Shown here: piece after piece, positions 34,299 to 44,988 of the stretch
Position numbering within the stretch: position 1 is the stretch's first letter
Layout of the letters: every line of letters starts with the position of its first letter
Origin: Astrocystis sublimbata
Taxonomy: Eukaryota; Ascomycota; Sordariomycetes; Xylariales; Xylariaceae
Assembly (NCBI GenBank): GCA_022453515.1
Contig: JAJNNY010000046.1
Coordinates: forward strand, 62,001 to 126,000
Length of the DNA: 64,000 bases
Direction of reading: 5' to 3'
Made by a program: the position numbers and the translations under genes
Notes under the pieces: model-generated
What the model saw: the letters and a program-made list of their open reading frames with translations, nothing else
Databases searched by the model: none
Told to the model about the DNA's origin: nothing

Positions 34299-36487
34299 AT
34301 GTCGAGCTCTTTCGAGAAGTCCGTCAAGGGCGCAACCAAGATCAAGGCGAGTTTGAACCTCGGTGCTGCGATCCCGTTGTATCCGCCCTGAGTGCTGACC
34401 GATCTGGCCCCTACAGGCTGCTCCCCCGAAGACGAAGTACATCGAACATATCTTGGTAGCTACGCATGCGGGCGAGGCGGGAGTTGCTGAAGTTTTTCGC
34501 GCCCTGCAGAACAGGTTGCGAGACTCAACATGGACTGTCGTTTTCAAGAGCTTGATCACCGTACATCTCATGATCCGAGAGGGCTCACCCGATGCCACAT
34601 TATCATACCTCGCCAGGAACCGAAACCAGTTGGCCATCAGCTCCTTCACCGACGGTTCGTCACTTTGAATCCAGTCACTGAGCACCACACGCTGATAACA
34701 TTGCCATCACAGCGCAGATACAGGGTGGAAATATACGGCATTATGCCTCGTATCTGGCCGAGCGGGTGCGCGCATTCAAGGATACTAAGATAGACTGGGT
34801 GCGGGCCAAGGAGACGCGGCTGGAGAGTCTGTCCGTCGAAAAGGGCCTCCTACGGGAAACCGAGTGTGTCCAGCGACAACTGACTGCCTTGCTGAAATGT
34901 GATGTATGTATATGCACCGCTGGCCGATGTTACGATCGATTGACTAACCGACATGAAGGTCTTGGACGAACCTGAGAACGAGATTACGATTACCGTTTTC
35001 AGGCTGCTAGTTCTTGATCTGCTAAGCTTGTTCCAAGTACTGAACCAAGCCATGATCAACATATTAGGTGAGTTTTGCAGTGTCGCACGCAATCTCCATC
35101 GCAGACTGACATGGCCTAAGGACACTTCTTTGAAATGTCGAGGGTCGATGCGGAACGTGCTATGGATATCTACCGTCAATTCACCAGAACAACGGATGCT
35201 ATCGTACAATATCTGGGTGTGGCGCGGCAATGGGAACCGCACACGAGGGTCGAGGTTCCTAAATTGAAACACGCCCCGGTCAACCTACGTCGTCAACTCG
35301 AGGACTATCTCAACGATCCTGATTTTGAGATAAACAGGAGACAGTACATAGCCGAACAGCAAGCCAAGAAGAAAGGCGGACTTTCGAAAGGGGAGAAAGG
35401 CACAGGTGCATCGGACGCAAGAGCAGAGGCCGCGAAGCTGTTTGCTATACCCGATTCAAGCTCCGCATCCGCCACAAGACCACCTCAGGCCACGAAGGGG
35501 CCCGATCCCGATCTCATTGACTTCTTTGATTCAATAGAGCAGAATCAGACCACAATGGCGACCCAGCCTAACCCTCAGCCAACCCAGCAACAACCTCAGA
35601 TGCCGATGATGAACAACACAGGTAACCCCTGGCCATCAGGAATGCAGCAACCTGCTACTCAACTACAAGGCAACGGTTTCGTGCCCCAGGCCACAGGGTT
35701 CCCGAACAACAGTCCATATCAACAACCTAATCCTACCGGTTACCAAATGCCACAACAGATACCGCAGCAAATGCCCCCTCAAATGCCCCCTCAAATGCAG
35801 CCAAGCTTCACAGGCGCTGGTTTTGGTGGCTACACACCGCAACCGAGTTTCAGTCCTAACAGCCTAGGCTCCATACCACAAGATAGCGTCGCATCATTCC
35901 CCACAGGGACTCTCTCGCCCCCGATGCAGACGGGCTTGCAGACTGGTCAACAAACAACCAACCCGTTCCGAGCGTCAATGATGATGGCTAACCCGACGGG
36001 CATGCCTGGGGTTGGCGTCGGCGGTCCCAATACATTCCCGCCCCCGACAAGCCCCCAGGCCCAGCCCCCGAACGCCATCCAGCGGCAACCCACCAACCCA
36101 TTCGCCAGATCATCACCACTGGCCGGCGCGCCGCCATTCGCCAGCCCTCAACTACCTACTTCCACGTCACCATTCCAGTCACCGCCGCCTGGGCAGTTAC
36201 CGGCTGCGCCACTGCAACCCGCGCCGACGGGGACTAATCCATTTGCTAAGAACAACTTCGCACCGCCCCAGCAACAGCAGCAGCAGCAGAGGCCACAAAC
36301 AAGCGGAGGCATCGCGCCACAGGCTACGGGGGCTACGAATCCATTCCGCCAGGGCGCGTTCGTGAATCATCAGACGGGCATGGGGTGGCAGCATAATCAG
36401 ATGCCGATCGGTGGGGGCCTGGACCAGTTGCAGACACAGCCGATTTTCCCGCGGCCGGCGCAGCAGACGCAGTGGCAGCAGCAATAG
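34299..36487 (+). CDS. YAP1801: AP180/CALM-type clathrin adaptor, Yap1801/Yap1802 homologue
   Basis: Five exons, 34299-34346, 34417-34654, 34713-34903, 34959-35067 and 35121-36487, give 650 residues. Intron 1 begins with GC (AAG/GCGAGT) rather than GT. The start MSSSFEKSVKGATKIK leads into the ANTH domain (about residues 1-290): KAAPPKTKYIEHIL carries the Lys-rich phosphoinositide-binding helix, followed by VFKSLITVHLMIREG, SYLAERVRAFKD and FRLLVLDLLSLFQVLNQAM. The tail is Gln/Pro-rich and disordered, with a clathrin-box-like DLIDFF and four NPF motifs (TNPFRAS, TNPFARS, TNPFAKN, TNPFRQG) that bind EH-domain proteins. It should recruit clathrin and v-SNAREs at the plasma membrane during endocytosis. 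The paralogue name is by family only. Confidence 0.92.
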
Positions 36488-36854
36488 TAGCCGAGTAACC
36501 TAGGCATGTCATGGCCTCGGGCTTTGGATTGGGAGGAGCGCGTGTTGAGTGTAAAGGACATAACATGAGGTTCCAGAAGGGATCAGACCAAGGGAGAGAG
36601 AGGGGCAGTGATCTTGTAAGACGCAACAAAGCATGGGGGGGCGTTCGTTTAGTCTTCTGCCTTTGGCTTTAGCTTTCCCTACCAGATAGGGAAGTTAGTT
36701 AGTTTCCCGTGTCATGGGAGGGTTTGGTGTTCATTATTCCCATTCAACCAACCAATCCAGTATAGAAGGGTGGATGAACCGACAGATGGGATGGGTGCGT
36801 GGAGTTTCTTCTGCTTCTCTGCCTTGGCTGAGGGGGAGTCCTAGCTTGCCTTAT

Positions 36855-36877
36855 CTTGTCTTGTCTTGTCTTGTCTT
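36855..36877. repeat. (CTTGT)n pentanucleotide repeat
   Basis: Between four and five CTTGT units downstream of YAP1801. Confidence 0.8.
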
Positions 36878-37201
36878 ACGAATATTGACAGTAAGAAAGA
36901 AAGTTATTATAAAACACAAGCGTACTAGGAATTAACTCTTTATAATCAATCAACCAATCAATCCAATTGTGGGGTCGAGATTACGTATATTGTATGAGTA
37001 TTATTATATGTAGATTGAAGCGGAACAGAATATGTTTTGGTTCTAATGAGGATGATGAAGTGTTAGTGAGGGTACCGCACCTGCCGCCTTACCTTGCCTA
37101 AAGTTGCCTTCTTATCCGCATCCTTTTTCTCATTACCTTACCTAGGTACCTAGGTACTGAAAGTAAGCCGGTAATTCTTCAGGCCGTGCTCTCTATACAT
37201 A

Positions 37202-37234
37202 CATGTTCATGTTCATGTTCATGTTCATGTTCAT
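37202..37234. repeat. (CATGTT)5 hexanucleotide repeat
   Basis: Five near-perfect hexamer units plus a partial one, intergenic. Confidence 0.85.
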
Positions 37235-38955
37235 ATTTCTTGTTTATCATATTTGGGACTATACACACAGGAGAATTACAATCGCAGATGAGAGCCATGA
37301 AAGGTAGACGAAGAAGGTCACTGTCCTTCACCCATACATGTGCAACTATTATAGATATCATGAGGAGGTGAGAACCATTAGTGTATAATAAAGTAGTAGG
37401 CAATAGTCATTACAGGCATCCATCCCTTTATAATATTTTGTATGAAAGGTTTGAATGAGATTGACTATATGAGGTTACATGGGATTTATTACGGCATTAC
37501 ATTATTCAGGCTTTTTTGGTTTATTTTCCACTCTTACTTTATTGTAACATATATACATGAATTAGGCACTCATGTATAGATAGTTATCTAATAAGGTGAG
37601 ATGGGTAATTATCTAGGCAGGTACTTCGACGAGGTCAGACATAAGACACATTACCGCAGCATGACATCTATTCACCTACCTATCCATCCATCATAGGCAT
37701 AAGCCAATAAGTATTGCCGTTGGCCAGATGAAATTCAAGAATCTTCTCATTTCATCCTTCATCCCCAATCACTCATGGTCCATTAAGATGCATGCATATA
37801 GGTAGTCTAGGGTTTAAAATCTTCACAGTTCATTTGAGCTTATTTCATTCGTTTCATTCATTCATTCTTTACAAACCCATCTCCATCTCAATCTATTTCT
37901 ATCTCTGGCCAGGGTAGTTAGGTAGGTATGTCAGTTCAAATCCATGTCTCTTCCTTCACCATACTCATTGGTGGTGGGATCTAAAGCATGCATGCATAGT
38001 ATCATCCGTCGCCAACCAAGGTGCTTCGCTCAATGTTTCCTTTTTTCTTTCCTTTCCTTTCTCTTCCCTGCCTTTCCGCTTCATTTCCTTTTTCCTCTCA
38101 GGAAAATAATCTTCTACAGGCAATACCTAACGTGGCCATGTGGTGAAACGTTTCGCATTCATCACCGCCACGACCTGCTTTAGCTTGATATATTCTATTC
38201 TATTCTCCTATACGTATGTACGTATGTATGTATCCTCGTTGCTTTTTTTCATCATCCTCTCACCTTATATAATAGATACGGTAAACCTGCATCTCCCTCC
38301 TCCCATTCCATCACCAGTCCTTTTGGGGTTGATTGGTTGATTGGCCAGTTGGCGCAGTGCCAGCCAGTGTCTCTCGAGGAGATAGGAATCTCGTAGAGCA
38401 GGCGTAAAAAAACATGAAAACGCCGGCGCTATGCTTTGAAGAAACTGGAAAATTTTTGGATATTCGATAACGATGACGAGTATTCCATAGAACGAAGGCT
38501 GCGAAGTGCTGTAGTAGTTACTTTGTCGGGTGTCTGTGAGAGCGATGGTGGCAGTGTTGTGCGGTATTGTCGACCTAGCGCCGAAATCTGTCCTTGGGGT
38601 CCTTTTTCATCTCCTCCGCTGCCCAATTTTCAAGGTCTCACCATACCCGCCGACCAACATCCGCCATTGCGTTGTTGGATAGGGAGGATCTAACATGCTG
38701 TTCTACTCTTTCGATGCAGCGTGTAGGCGTCACCTCTCCTGTGTCGGCCCAAAATTCAGTCCGCATGTTGCGTTCGGCGATTTGCGCCCTGGTTACGTTG
38801 CTGGGAATTATGGCAGGTTCAACTTCCTGTTGTGCTGCTTCCAGACCGCGGGTGGGTGTCGCCACTCTCGTGAGACCCGACCATCCACTTGACATATCGC
38901 GTTCGGTAACTTGCGTCCTCGAGGGCGACGAAGGCGCAACTGAATTTCCGCCTCT

Positions 38956-40104
38956 TCAGCCAAAGACATTATCCACCTCCATCCGACCCGGACCACGATG
39001 ATTCGTAGCAGCAGCCGCCGCCTCAGCCGCCCCCATGGTGCCTGGTCCGCGCGCCTCATCTTTCTTCTCATCGGCAATATTGACGCCCAGGCCCGCAAAT
39101 GCATCGAGCATCGCGCGCGACACGTACTCGGTGATACTGTAGCCCGGGACGCGGTGGTCGTCGTTGGTGCGCGCGCCATCGAGCCAGTGGTTGGGGTACG
39201 GTTCGCGGAGTTGGTAGCGCGAGGGCTCGAGGGCCGGGCCGAGCCCCGCAAAGGGGTCATACGGCTTGCTGAGGTCCTCAGCGTCGTCGTCGCCGTTCTT
39301 CTTCGTCTTGAGCCCACGGATCGACAGCGTATTGCTGCTCTTGGCCTCGCTGTCTAGGAGGCTGGGGAAGTGCGTGCTGGAGATGGCGGCGACGCGAGCA
39401 CGCTTCTGCGCCACGATGCGCGCCTGAATCTCGGCGGCGGACCCGGGCTCGCCGCGTGACAGGGCCTCCATGACCTCGGCATTGATCGAGGCCTCCTCCT
39501 GGCGGATGCGGGCGTCCTCGTGGGCTTCTTCGAGGCGGCGCTGCCGTAGGGCTTCGGCATCGGCGGCTTCGCGCTTCTGGCGGTTCAGCTCGGCATCGCG
39601 GCCGCGGCGCTTGTTGCGCTCGATCTCGTCACGGAACTCCTGCTCGCGGTGCAGCAGCTTCTGCTCGGCGGCACGGCGCTCGTCGTCGGTGCCCTGGGTC
39701 AGGTCGAAGGTCAGGTCCTCAACGTCCTGCAGGTAGTTGTTGTAGTCGCGTAGGGTCTCGAAGTCGTCCTCGACCATGTTGTAGGCAGCGGCGACGCGGC
39801 GGCGGATGTCGACCTCGCGCTCGACGGCCAGGTCGGAGAAGAAGGCGGAGCGGAAGCCGCGCTGGCGCAGGGTCTTGATGCAGGTGGCGTAGGGGCATTG
39901 CGCGGGGCCGGACTTGAAGATGTTGGTGACGCAGTTGCTGCACATGGGGTGGTAGCACTCCGGGTTGATGAGGAACTCCATGTCGGTGTTGAGGTAGCGC
40001 ACGCGCTTGCACACGGGGCAGATGTCGGACGGTATCGCGGTCGTCGGCCCCGCGGTAAGGCGCACGACGGTCGAGCCGCCGTTGGTGATGGGTTTGCGAG
40101 ACAT
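38956..40104 (-). CDS. TFB3: TFIIH subunit Tfb3 / CAK assembly factor MAT1
   Basis: A single exon of 382 residues. The start is the ATG at 40104 (MSRKPITNGGSTVVRL). The N-terminal RING has CPVCKRVRYLN, then NPECYHPMCSNCVTNIF and PAQCPYATC. It is followed by the MAT1 signature LRQRGFRSAFFSDLAVEREV and YNMVEDDFETLRDYNNYLQD. A long charged coiled coil spans about residues 130-215, and the C-terminus includes SKPYDPFAGLG and YSITEYVSRAMLDAFAGLGV. Tfb3 bridges the CDK-activating kinase (Kin28/Ccl1) to core TFIIH in transcription initiation and repair. It is divergent to NudC with a 582-bp intergenic region. Confidence 0.93.
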   Translation of the reverse strand: MSRKPITNGGSTVVRLTAGPTTAIPSDICPVCKRVRYLNTDMEFLINPECYHPMCSNCVTNIFKSGPAQCPYATCIKTLRQRGFRSAFFSDLAVEREVDIRRRVAAAYNMVEDDFETLRDYNNYLQDVEDLTFDLTQGTDDERRAAEQKLLHREQEFRDEIERNKRRGRDAELNRQKREAADAEALRQRRLEEAHEDARIRQEEASINAEVMEALSRGEPGSAAEIQARIVAQKRARVAAISSTHFPSLLDSEAKSSNTLSIRGLKTKKNGDDDAEDLSKPYDPFAGLGPALEPSRYQLREPYPNHWLDGARTNDDHRVPGYSITEYVSRAMLDAFAGLGVNIADEKKDEARGPGTMGAAEAAAAATNHRGPGRMEVDNVFG

Positions 40105-40686
40105 GGCGATTCGCGATGTTGTGCCGCACACTCTCTCCTTGGGATTATTGTAACTGAAAAAGAGACGCTGAGATGATGCGATGATGCGGTGACAAGGGCT
40201 GAAAGTTTAGCTTCTGCGGGCTCAAGGTGGGAGACTGAAATAGCGCATTGGGAGCGCCGCACTCGCTGGAGGCGAGAGGAGAGTGGCGGCTTGTATATGC
40301 AGAGACAGAAGCGACAATGAGATTGAGGTTGGGAAAGAATAAAGTTGTTCCGCTTGTATGACAGAAGGAAAGTTGAGTGACATGAGGTAAAGACCCTGGA
40401 TCAGGCACGTCGTGATTGGTGGAGGATATCCCAGACGCAGACCCACTATACAAGAAGTACCGTTGTACACGGGCGGGATGGGCAGGTTGGCAGGGGTAGG
40501 TGGCACTGCAGGGATGCTAAGGCAGCTAGCTGAGGTAGGTAGCTCCAGGGCTGCAGCTTGCCCCTCGAGCCCCTCCATCGTCACTCCAAACCAACCTTAA
40601 CCTTGGAAGTCGAGGCCCTTCTGATTATTATCCCACCTTCCACTTCACAACAAACACCAAATCACTGAGAAGCTAGATCTACAACC
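40105..40686. promoter_or_regulatory. Shared divergent promoter of TFB3 and nudC
   Basis: 582 bp separate the two start codons, so both promoters must lie here. It contains TAGGTA motifs near 40495 and 40530 and the 5' leaders; no canonical TATA was identified. Confidence 0.5.
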
Positions 40687-41411
40687 ATGGCCGACAAAGG
40701 TATGAATACACACATTACTTCTTTCCAAATTACTTCTTCTTTCGTCATCAACGAGAACCTCTCCCTTCTCATGTCCCACACCCTTCCAACAAAAGCTCCC
40801 CCACGAAATAAAACCAACGCGCATGACACTAACAAACGCTGCCCCAAAATCCAGATCTCACCCCCGAGCAAGAAGCCGCCGCCCGCGCCAGCGAAGCCGC
40901 CGAGCAAGCCGCGCTACCCTACAAATGGACACAGACAATCGCAGAGCTGGACATCCTGATCAGCGGGATCCCAGGGAACCTAAAAGGTCGAGACCTCGTC
41001 GTAGAGCTGAAGAAGCAGAAGATCTCCGCAGGTATCAAGGGACAGCCGCCCATCCTCTCCGGCGACCTAGCGCACGCCATCCTGACCGAAGACTCGACCT
41101 GGACCCTGACCACCTCGCCCGACGGCACCAAGACGATCGAGATCCACCTGGACAAGGCGAACAAGATGGAGTGGTGGGCGCACGTGGTGACGAGCGCGCC
41201 CAAGATCGACGTCACCAAGATCCAGCCCGAGAACAGCAGCCTGTCGGACCTGGACGGCGAGACGCGCGGCATGGTGGAGAAGATGATGTACGACCAGCGC
41301 CAGAAGGAGATGGGGCTGCCGACCTCCGAGGACCAGAAGAAGGCGGACATATTGAAGAACTTCCAGGCGCAGCACCCCGAGATGGACTTTAGCAAGGCCA
41401 AGATCAACTGA
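40687..41411 (+). CDS. nudC: Nuclear movement protein NudC
   Basis: Two exons, 40687-40699 and 40855-41411, with a 155-nt intron after only 13 coding bases (MADK/D), give 189 residues, the usual length of fungal NudC. The CS (p23-like) domain covers about residues 25-115: [42 protein letters not shown] and [14 protein letters not shown]. The conserved C-terminus has [20 protein letters not shown] and [15 protein letters not shown]. NudC is a co-chaperone for the dynein/LIS1 pathway that controls nuclear migration in hyphae. Confidence 0.95.
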
Positions 41412-42235
41412 GGGGGCTGTTGATGATTGAAAATGAAAACGAAAAAGAGATAATCAAGACGCAAATGAAGATACCCTCCCTGCCTACAGATGTAATATGC
41501 ACTGGGTTTGTGTGATGATTGTACGGGTGTCAACCAGGTAGGCATGATGCTCAAAGCTCCGGGTTGGAACATCACCTCACGCAAGGGCGTTGAATAGAGC
41601 GTCGATATGAATGTATTTGTATTGATGTCTCAGATAAGTCTAAGTCTGATACCAAGGCAGGCGAGTAGCTGTCACACAACCAGGCAGATGAGATAACCTA
41701 GACGAAGACTGGATATTGATAGAGATGTTCAGGGAGAAACGAGTAGCCAATCCCATCGAGTGACAGACACGAAGTCGTCAAAAGGGCAAAGGCATCAGAG
41801 AGCCCCGATAGTGCATTACTCTTGGACTCGCGAGTAGTGTCATAGCAGATTGGCAGCTGCTACGCATCGATTGTCAGATGACGAAGCGTTCCGTTTTGTG
41901 TAGGTGAGAAGAATGTGATAAGGAGACCTTCATCTACGTGAAATTGCACTCATGCCAGGTCGCACCCACCTTACTTATGCCATGTCAAAACTTTGCGGTA
42001 TCTGTTCGATATGGTATGGACCCAAGCTCATGGCATAAGCGAGTCCTGCTTACAAGAATGGGTTGCAAAACCCATAGAGAGCATCGCCAGATAGTGTACG
42101 ATTTGAGTAAACGTTGGCCACGCCAACTCGTCAGTAAGCACATATTCACTTTCACACACACAGACAACAAGAAGATCCGAGCAAAGTACAGTAAACCCAA
42201 CAATCATTGAGCTACCACAATGCGCCGTCCAAGTT
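41412..42235. other. Intergenic between convergent genes
   Basis: 3' regions of nudC and the URI gene. The ORF at 41938-42210 has no family features. Confidence 0.5.
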
Positions 42236-44023
42236 CTACGACTGAGCCAGCCTCGCAGCCTTGAACCGGCTGAGCCGCTTTGGCCCGCCCTCCTCCTCCG
42301 ACAGCGGCTGGATGGGGTTCGTGTCCTCTTTGAGGAAGCCGCCTTGCCGCCCGATCATGCGGTTGCGCATCTTGAAGAACTCTTCCGTGACCTGCTGGTG
42401 CATGAGGTCGGCGTCGAGCTCGTCCGGCTCCTTTACCTCGTCGGTCGGCTCTTTCTCCAGGATCTCGGTCGCCAGCGTCTGGCCTTCAGGGCCCGCGGGT
42501 GCGTATCTCTGGTTGCCTGTCGGCTTTTCGGGGGCGATGGGCGGTGTTTGCGTTGTGGGACCACCGCTCGCTCTCTCCTTGCGGAACTTGGATACTTTTC
42601 GTCCAGATGTTGGCGTAGGTCTGGATGTTTCAGCAGAAGTGCGCTCAACGATATCGGACAGAGGGTCAACTTCGGGTTGTTCTGGTTGTGCTGCTGGCTC
42701 AGGCTGCGCAGCTGATGAGGACTCGGCAATGTCAAGACTAGGGGCGAACCTAACACTTTTCTTCGCCTCATCTTGTGATTCGAGATCGGTAAGAGCACCT
42801 CCGGCATTGGTCATCGTCAATGTCGGTTGATTCTGGCCAGATCCGGAATCGCCACCTTTGATGGTGATGCGACCAATGCCTTCGGATAATCCATCATCAT
42901 CTTCATCGTCGCCATCGGTCTGTGGATTGCCAAACGTCTGCCTGCTGAGACGTTCCTTCAGCTCGAGCATTTGCCGTCTGTATTCGTCATCCACGACACC
43001 AGACGTCGATCGTCCCCACTGGTCCTCGTCATCGTCCTCGTCCTCTTCACTATCATCGTAGTCCCAGTCATCGTCATCGCCCGATCCTTCCTCGAGCTGC
43101 AACTCGGCAACGATGGGTGCCATCTCGTACAACATGGTCTCCTTGTTGTACAAGATCATGTCCTCGCGCAGTTGAGCATCCTCTGGTGACTCGTCGGCGG
43201 GCATGACAGGATCGGAAATCAGACTCTCCTGCTCCTTGGCTTCACGGTACAGCTCTGTCAGTGTCTTGAGATTACTTGTGGGCTTATTTTCGGTGGCGGG
43301 CTTCGTGTCTTCGGCAAACTTGACGCTTTTCTTCTTCGGCACGGGGCTGGCCTCGGAGCCGTCTGCCGCATTTTCTTCGTTTGGCTGTGGCCGCGGTTCT
43401 GATGCGGGAGACTTGGCGGTCAATACGCCAGATGTAGATTGTGATGATTTAGATGGTATCTTGGCTGCCGCTTCGCTAGACCCAGCAGGCACCTCCTTGA
43501 TACCGGCCTTCTCGAGCGCTCCTAGGAGCTCCGACTGGCTATCCCCCGGCCGTCGCAGGCTATACGAAATGACATTATCGTCCTCGTCCAGCTCTTCGCT
43601 GATCTCGGTGATAGCTAGGCCGTCGTCATCGTTGGCTTCGGGAAAGCTCACAACTCGCGTGGCCGCGAGCTTGTTCTCGGCCGCTTCGAGCTGCTTCTCG
43701 AGGGTACTTATGTTCTGCGACACGTAACTTATTCGGTTCGTGATGGTGCTGACGATCTGGTCGCGTTTCCTGGAGTCATCGCGGCCGAATATGTCGACCA
43801 GCTCCTTCTCGTTCACGAGCTCGCCCTTGTAGGACTGCCGCGTCTCGGCCAGGGCTGGGCGCGTGGCGGACGGCGACAGCGCCTGCACGTCTGTGTGCAA
43901 AGCCTCATATTCTTGCTTCCATTGCCGCCACTCGTCGAGCGCTATCTCGAGGTTGTCGACCTGCCTTTCTAGCTGCTCCAGACGTTTTTCGAGGTCGTCG
44001 GAAGAATCTCTCGTTTGGGTCAT
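42236..44023 (-). CDS. URI/Bud27-like unconventional prefoldin RPB5 interactor
   Basis: A single exon of 595 residues from the ATG at 44023. Residues 1-45 are a coiled coil (LEKRLEQLERQVDNLEIAL). KGELVNEKELVDIFGRDDSRKRDQIV and a second coiled coil (SQNISTLEKQLEAAENKL) make the prefoldin-like unit. A conserved block has LKTLTELYREAKEQE and LREDMILYNKETMLYEMAPI, then an Asp/Glu-rich stretch (GSGDDDDWDYDDSEEDEDDD). Two PP1-docking-like motifs are present: KSVKFAED and KSVRFAPS. The C-terminus carries LMHQQVTEEFFKMRNRMIG, as in fungal DUF3835 proteins. The family helps cytoplasmic assembly of RNA polymerases and translation control. It is convergent with nudC. Confidence 0.82.
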   Translation of the reverse strand: MTQTRDSSDDLEKRLEQLERQVDNLEIALDEWRQWKQEYEALHTDVQALSPSATRPALAETRQSYKGELVNEKELVDIFGRDDSRKRDQIVSTITNRISYVSQNISTLEKQLEAAENKLAATRVVSFPEANDDDGLAITEISEELDEDDNVISYSLRRPGDSQSELLGALEKAGIKEVPAGSSEAAAKIPSKSSQSTSGVLTAKSPASEPRPQPNEENAADGSEASPVPKKKSVKFAEDTKPATENKPTSNLKTLTELYREAKEQESLISDPVMPADESPEDAQLREDMILYNKETMLYEMAPIVAELQLEEGSGDDDDWDYDDSEEDEDDDEDQWGRSTSGVVDDEYRRQMLELKERLSRQTFGNPQTDGDDEDDDGLSEGIGRITIKGGDSGSGQNQPTLTMTNAGGALTDLESQDEAKKSVRFAPSLDIAESSSAAQPEPAAQPEQPEVDPLSDIVERTSAETSRPTPTSGRKVSKFRKERASGGPTTQTPPIAPEKPTGNQRYAPAGPEGQTLATEILEKEPTDEVKEPDELDADLMHQQVTEEFFKMRNRMIGRQGGFLKEDTNPIQPLSEEEGGPKRLSRFKAARLAQS

Positions 44024-44120
44024 GTTTAAGATAGGTAGGTCGTGGGGAGGGATTGAAGTCGGAGGTATGAGGTTGTATGTAGTGCACTGGCCGAAATAAT
44101 TTCTGGCTGGACAAGGGTGA

Positions 44121-44143
44121 ACCTACCTAGGCCCCTAGGTAAG
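44121..44143. repeat. CCTAGG-type inverted repeat
   Basis: Arms ACCTA/TAGGT around GGCCCC, nearly the same element as at 33611-33631. Confidence 0.6.
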
Positions 44144-44345
44144 TTAGAAGCCAATTAAGTGATCCGGGTGGGGCACGGTACCTCCCTCGCAAATGAATCT
44201 CCCAAACCTCACTAGCTACAGCGAGATAGAACGTTAGATTTGGAACTAGAAATCAAAGATGACACAACATTATACAAAATGCGGATTATCTATGAATTGA
44301 TCGATTACTTGCCTGAATATGTGAAGTACTGAAACAAAGAATAGG

Positions 44346-44668
44346 TGTATAAATATAACTACCTAGGTACTCTCCATGTCAATAAGACTCTGTTCTGCGA
44401 GGGCTAAAAAAGCAGTGCTACGATTGCCTTCGTAAGGCGACTACAAGTGCATGCATATAATACGCAAATCTCTACAAGCTTCAAGGTTATTGGTTATAAA
44501 GTACGATGCATCTAATTAGTGTACAAATATAACCACTCATCCACTCTCCATGTCCGTGAGACTCCTTTCCGCGAGGGCTAAAAAAGCAGTGCTGGGCTTC
44601 GCCACTGCATCGCCCAACGTATAATACAAGCTTATTGGTTGTGAAGTACCATGCTTCTAATGAGTGCT
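44346..44668. repeat. Tandem duplication, two diverged copies
   Basis: Copy 1 is about 44346-44520 and copy 2 about 44521-44668. Shared order of blocks: an AAATATAAC block, then TCTCCATGTC, GCGAGGGCTAAAAAAGCAG, ACAAGCTT, TTATTGGTT, and an AAGTAC...TCTAAT.AGTG end. Many differences are C/T or G/A. Confidence 0.8.
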
Positions 44669-44988
44669 AGCTGGTGGGTGGTAAGGAGTAGCGAGGCAAC
44701 TTGCAAGTTGCATTTTAGTCCCTCCTATCAATATCTACTTAGGTATCACAGGTAGGATCGTGAACAATGGCGTATCTAGGTACATTCTCTACAATTTGAA
44801 AAGGTTAGCCATTCGTAGTCGACAATAATACACTCATGGTAGGTAGGCTGCATGAGAGAGGCGTGGCCCAGTGAGTGGTTCGCATTGTAAACCCCACAAC
44901 TTCTGGGGGAACATCGTGGTCCAAAACAACAACTACCGGCGGACCATTGTTCTTACTACCTAGGACGTCAAAATTCAACCCCGCCAGT

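Larger units (their letters stand above)
36488..38955. other. 2.5-kb intergenic stretch between convergent genes
   Basis: AT-rich with simple repeats and TAGGTACC-type palindromes (37140-37158). C/T-rich runs occur at 38040-38100. No coding region is supported on either strand. Confidence 0.5.
44024..44988. other. Intergenic, carries a tandem duplication
   Basis: Contains the URI promoter on the left and two diverged copies of a roughly 150-175-bp segment (44346-44668). No gene is supported. Confidence 0.6.

Noticed and set aside
38998..40262. Several Arg/Ser/Ala-rich ORFs on both strands over TFB3
   Set aside because: Alternative frames of a GC-rich coding exon.
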